Under the pieces are notes generated by a model that saw nothing but the letters and a program-made list of their open reading frames with translations, was not told where the DNA came from and searched no databases. This document shows, one piece after another, positions 41,190 to 41,376 of a DNA stretch of 41,376 bases (position 1 is its first letter; each line of letters begins with the position of its first letter). A program made the translations under genes and the position numbers. Source of the DNA: Oscillospiraceae bacterium (GTDB taxonomy: Bacteria > Bacillota > Clostridia > Oscillospirales > Ruminococcaceae); contig JAITFZ010000023.1 of assembly GCA_031280965.1 (NCBI GenBank), positions 1-41,376 of the forward strand, read 5' to 3'.

Positions 41190-41376
41190 TTACAGTTTGG
41201 CGTTGTTATATATTTTATCTCGACGGGTCACTTGAAGCAGTCTATTTTCATTAAAATAATTATACATCTTTTCATTTGTTACACCTCCAGTTGTTATATC
41301 ATAGTTTCTTTTCATTTCTTTCACGAAATCTTCGTGATTATTTATCTTTATGTATAAAAGGCTTTCGTTATAAAAA
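41190..41376 (-). CDS. C-terminal fragment of an unidentified protein
   Basis: A minus-strand frame enters from the window edge and runs 61 codons to a TAA (41192-41190). It reads YNESLLYIKINNHEDFVKEM, then YDITTGGVTNEKMYNYF and ends KIYNNAKL. The composition is protein-like (Asn, Lys, Tyr rich) but matches nothing I know. The region is clearly more AT-rich than the rest of the window and lies just past a tRNA-Leu, a common integration site. An alternative short ORF with a good GGAGGTG site on the same strand (15 codons) is less convincing. Confidence 0.5.
   Translation of the reverse strand, partial: FYNESLLYIKINNHEDFVKEMKRNYDITTGGVTNEKMYNYFNENRLLQVTRRDKIYNNAKL

Noticed and set aside
1-41376. 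CRISPR array, prophage or complete insertion sequence
   Set aside because: No regularly spaced repeats, no cas, integrase, transposase or phage structural genes were seen.

Overview
The window looks like a chromosomal stretch of an anaerobic member of the Clostridia (Bacillota). Supporting signs are the dgtP-like/dnaG/rpoD gene order, lipoprotein signal peptides with short Cys lipoboxes, Gram-positive-type Pst/PhoU/PhoP/PhoR genes with a PhoP-box-like repeat array, a zinc-type L31, strong AGGAGG ribosome sites and sigma-A promoters (TTGACA-17-TATAAT), and a type IV pilus locus with a fused PilMN as known from Clostridioides difficile. The genus cannot be fixed from the sequence alone. No gap longer than about 300 bases lacks a gene.

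Layout. (1) 1-2841: two paralogous lipoproteins and a secreted M23 peptidase, all on the minus strand, bracketed by two identical 43-bp direct repeats. (2) 2894-14773: a type IV pilus cluster, minus strand except pilD: pilC, a pilM-pilN fusion, a pilO-like gene, a very large PilX/GspK-like minor pilin with a cysteine-dense tail, two further pseudopilins, pilD (plus strand) and pilB. No pilT is present in the window. (3) 14966-22820: minus-strand housekeeping genes (dgtP-like, dnaG, rpoD), then an Rrf2 regulator, an FtsA-like protein and a GH26-like lipoprotein in which the expected catalytic acid/base Glu reads as Gln. (4) 23002-24564: ribosomal proteins L31 and L28 divergent from pyrE, then tRNA-Pro(CGG). 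(5) 24614-28483: a substrate-binding lipoprotein and a hybrid histidine kinase as a two-gene operon. (6) 28731-32427: two tandem GT2-TPR glycosyltransferases. (7) 32626-33998: a DUF3795 protein and a membrane-anchored secreted protein. (8) 34142-40867: a phosphate regulon, PhoP-box array then pstS-pstC-pstA-pstB-phoU-phoP-phoR. (9) 40875-41376: tRNA-Leu(UAA), then an AT-rich end holding the C-terminus of an unidentified gene.

The most unusual signal is a dispersed sequence cassette at three gene starts (upstream of a pseudopilin, at pstA, and at the phoP/phoR junction). It places a 3-4 codon mini-ORF between the upstream reading frame and the gene, joined by ATGA stop/start overlaps, and in two copies is preceded by a palindrome inside a conserved small ORF. 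I read it as a mobile or repeatedly copied translation-coupling leader. Other points of interest are a PstS whose two halves are in circularly permuted order, cysteine-dense pilus components, and the 43-bp repeats that carry an outward-facing -35 box.
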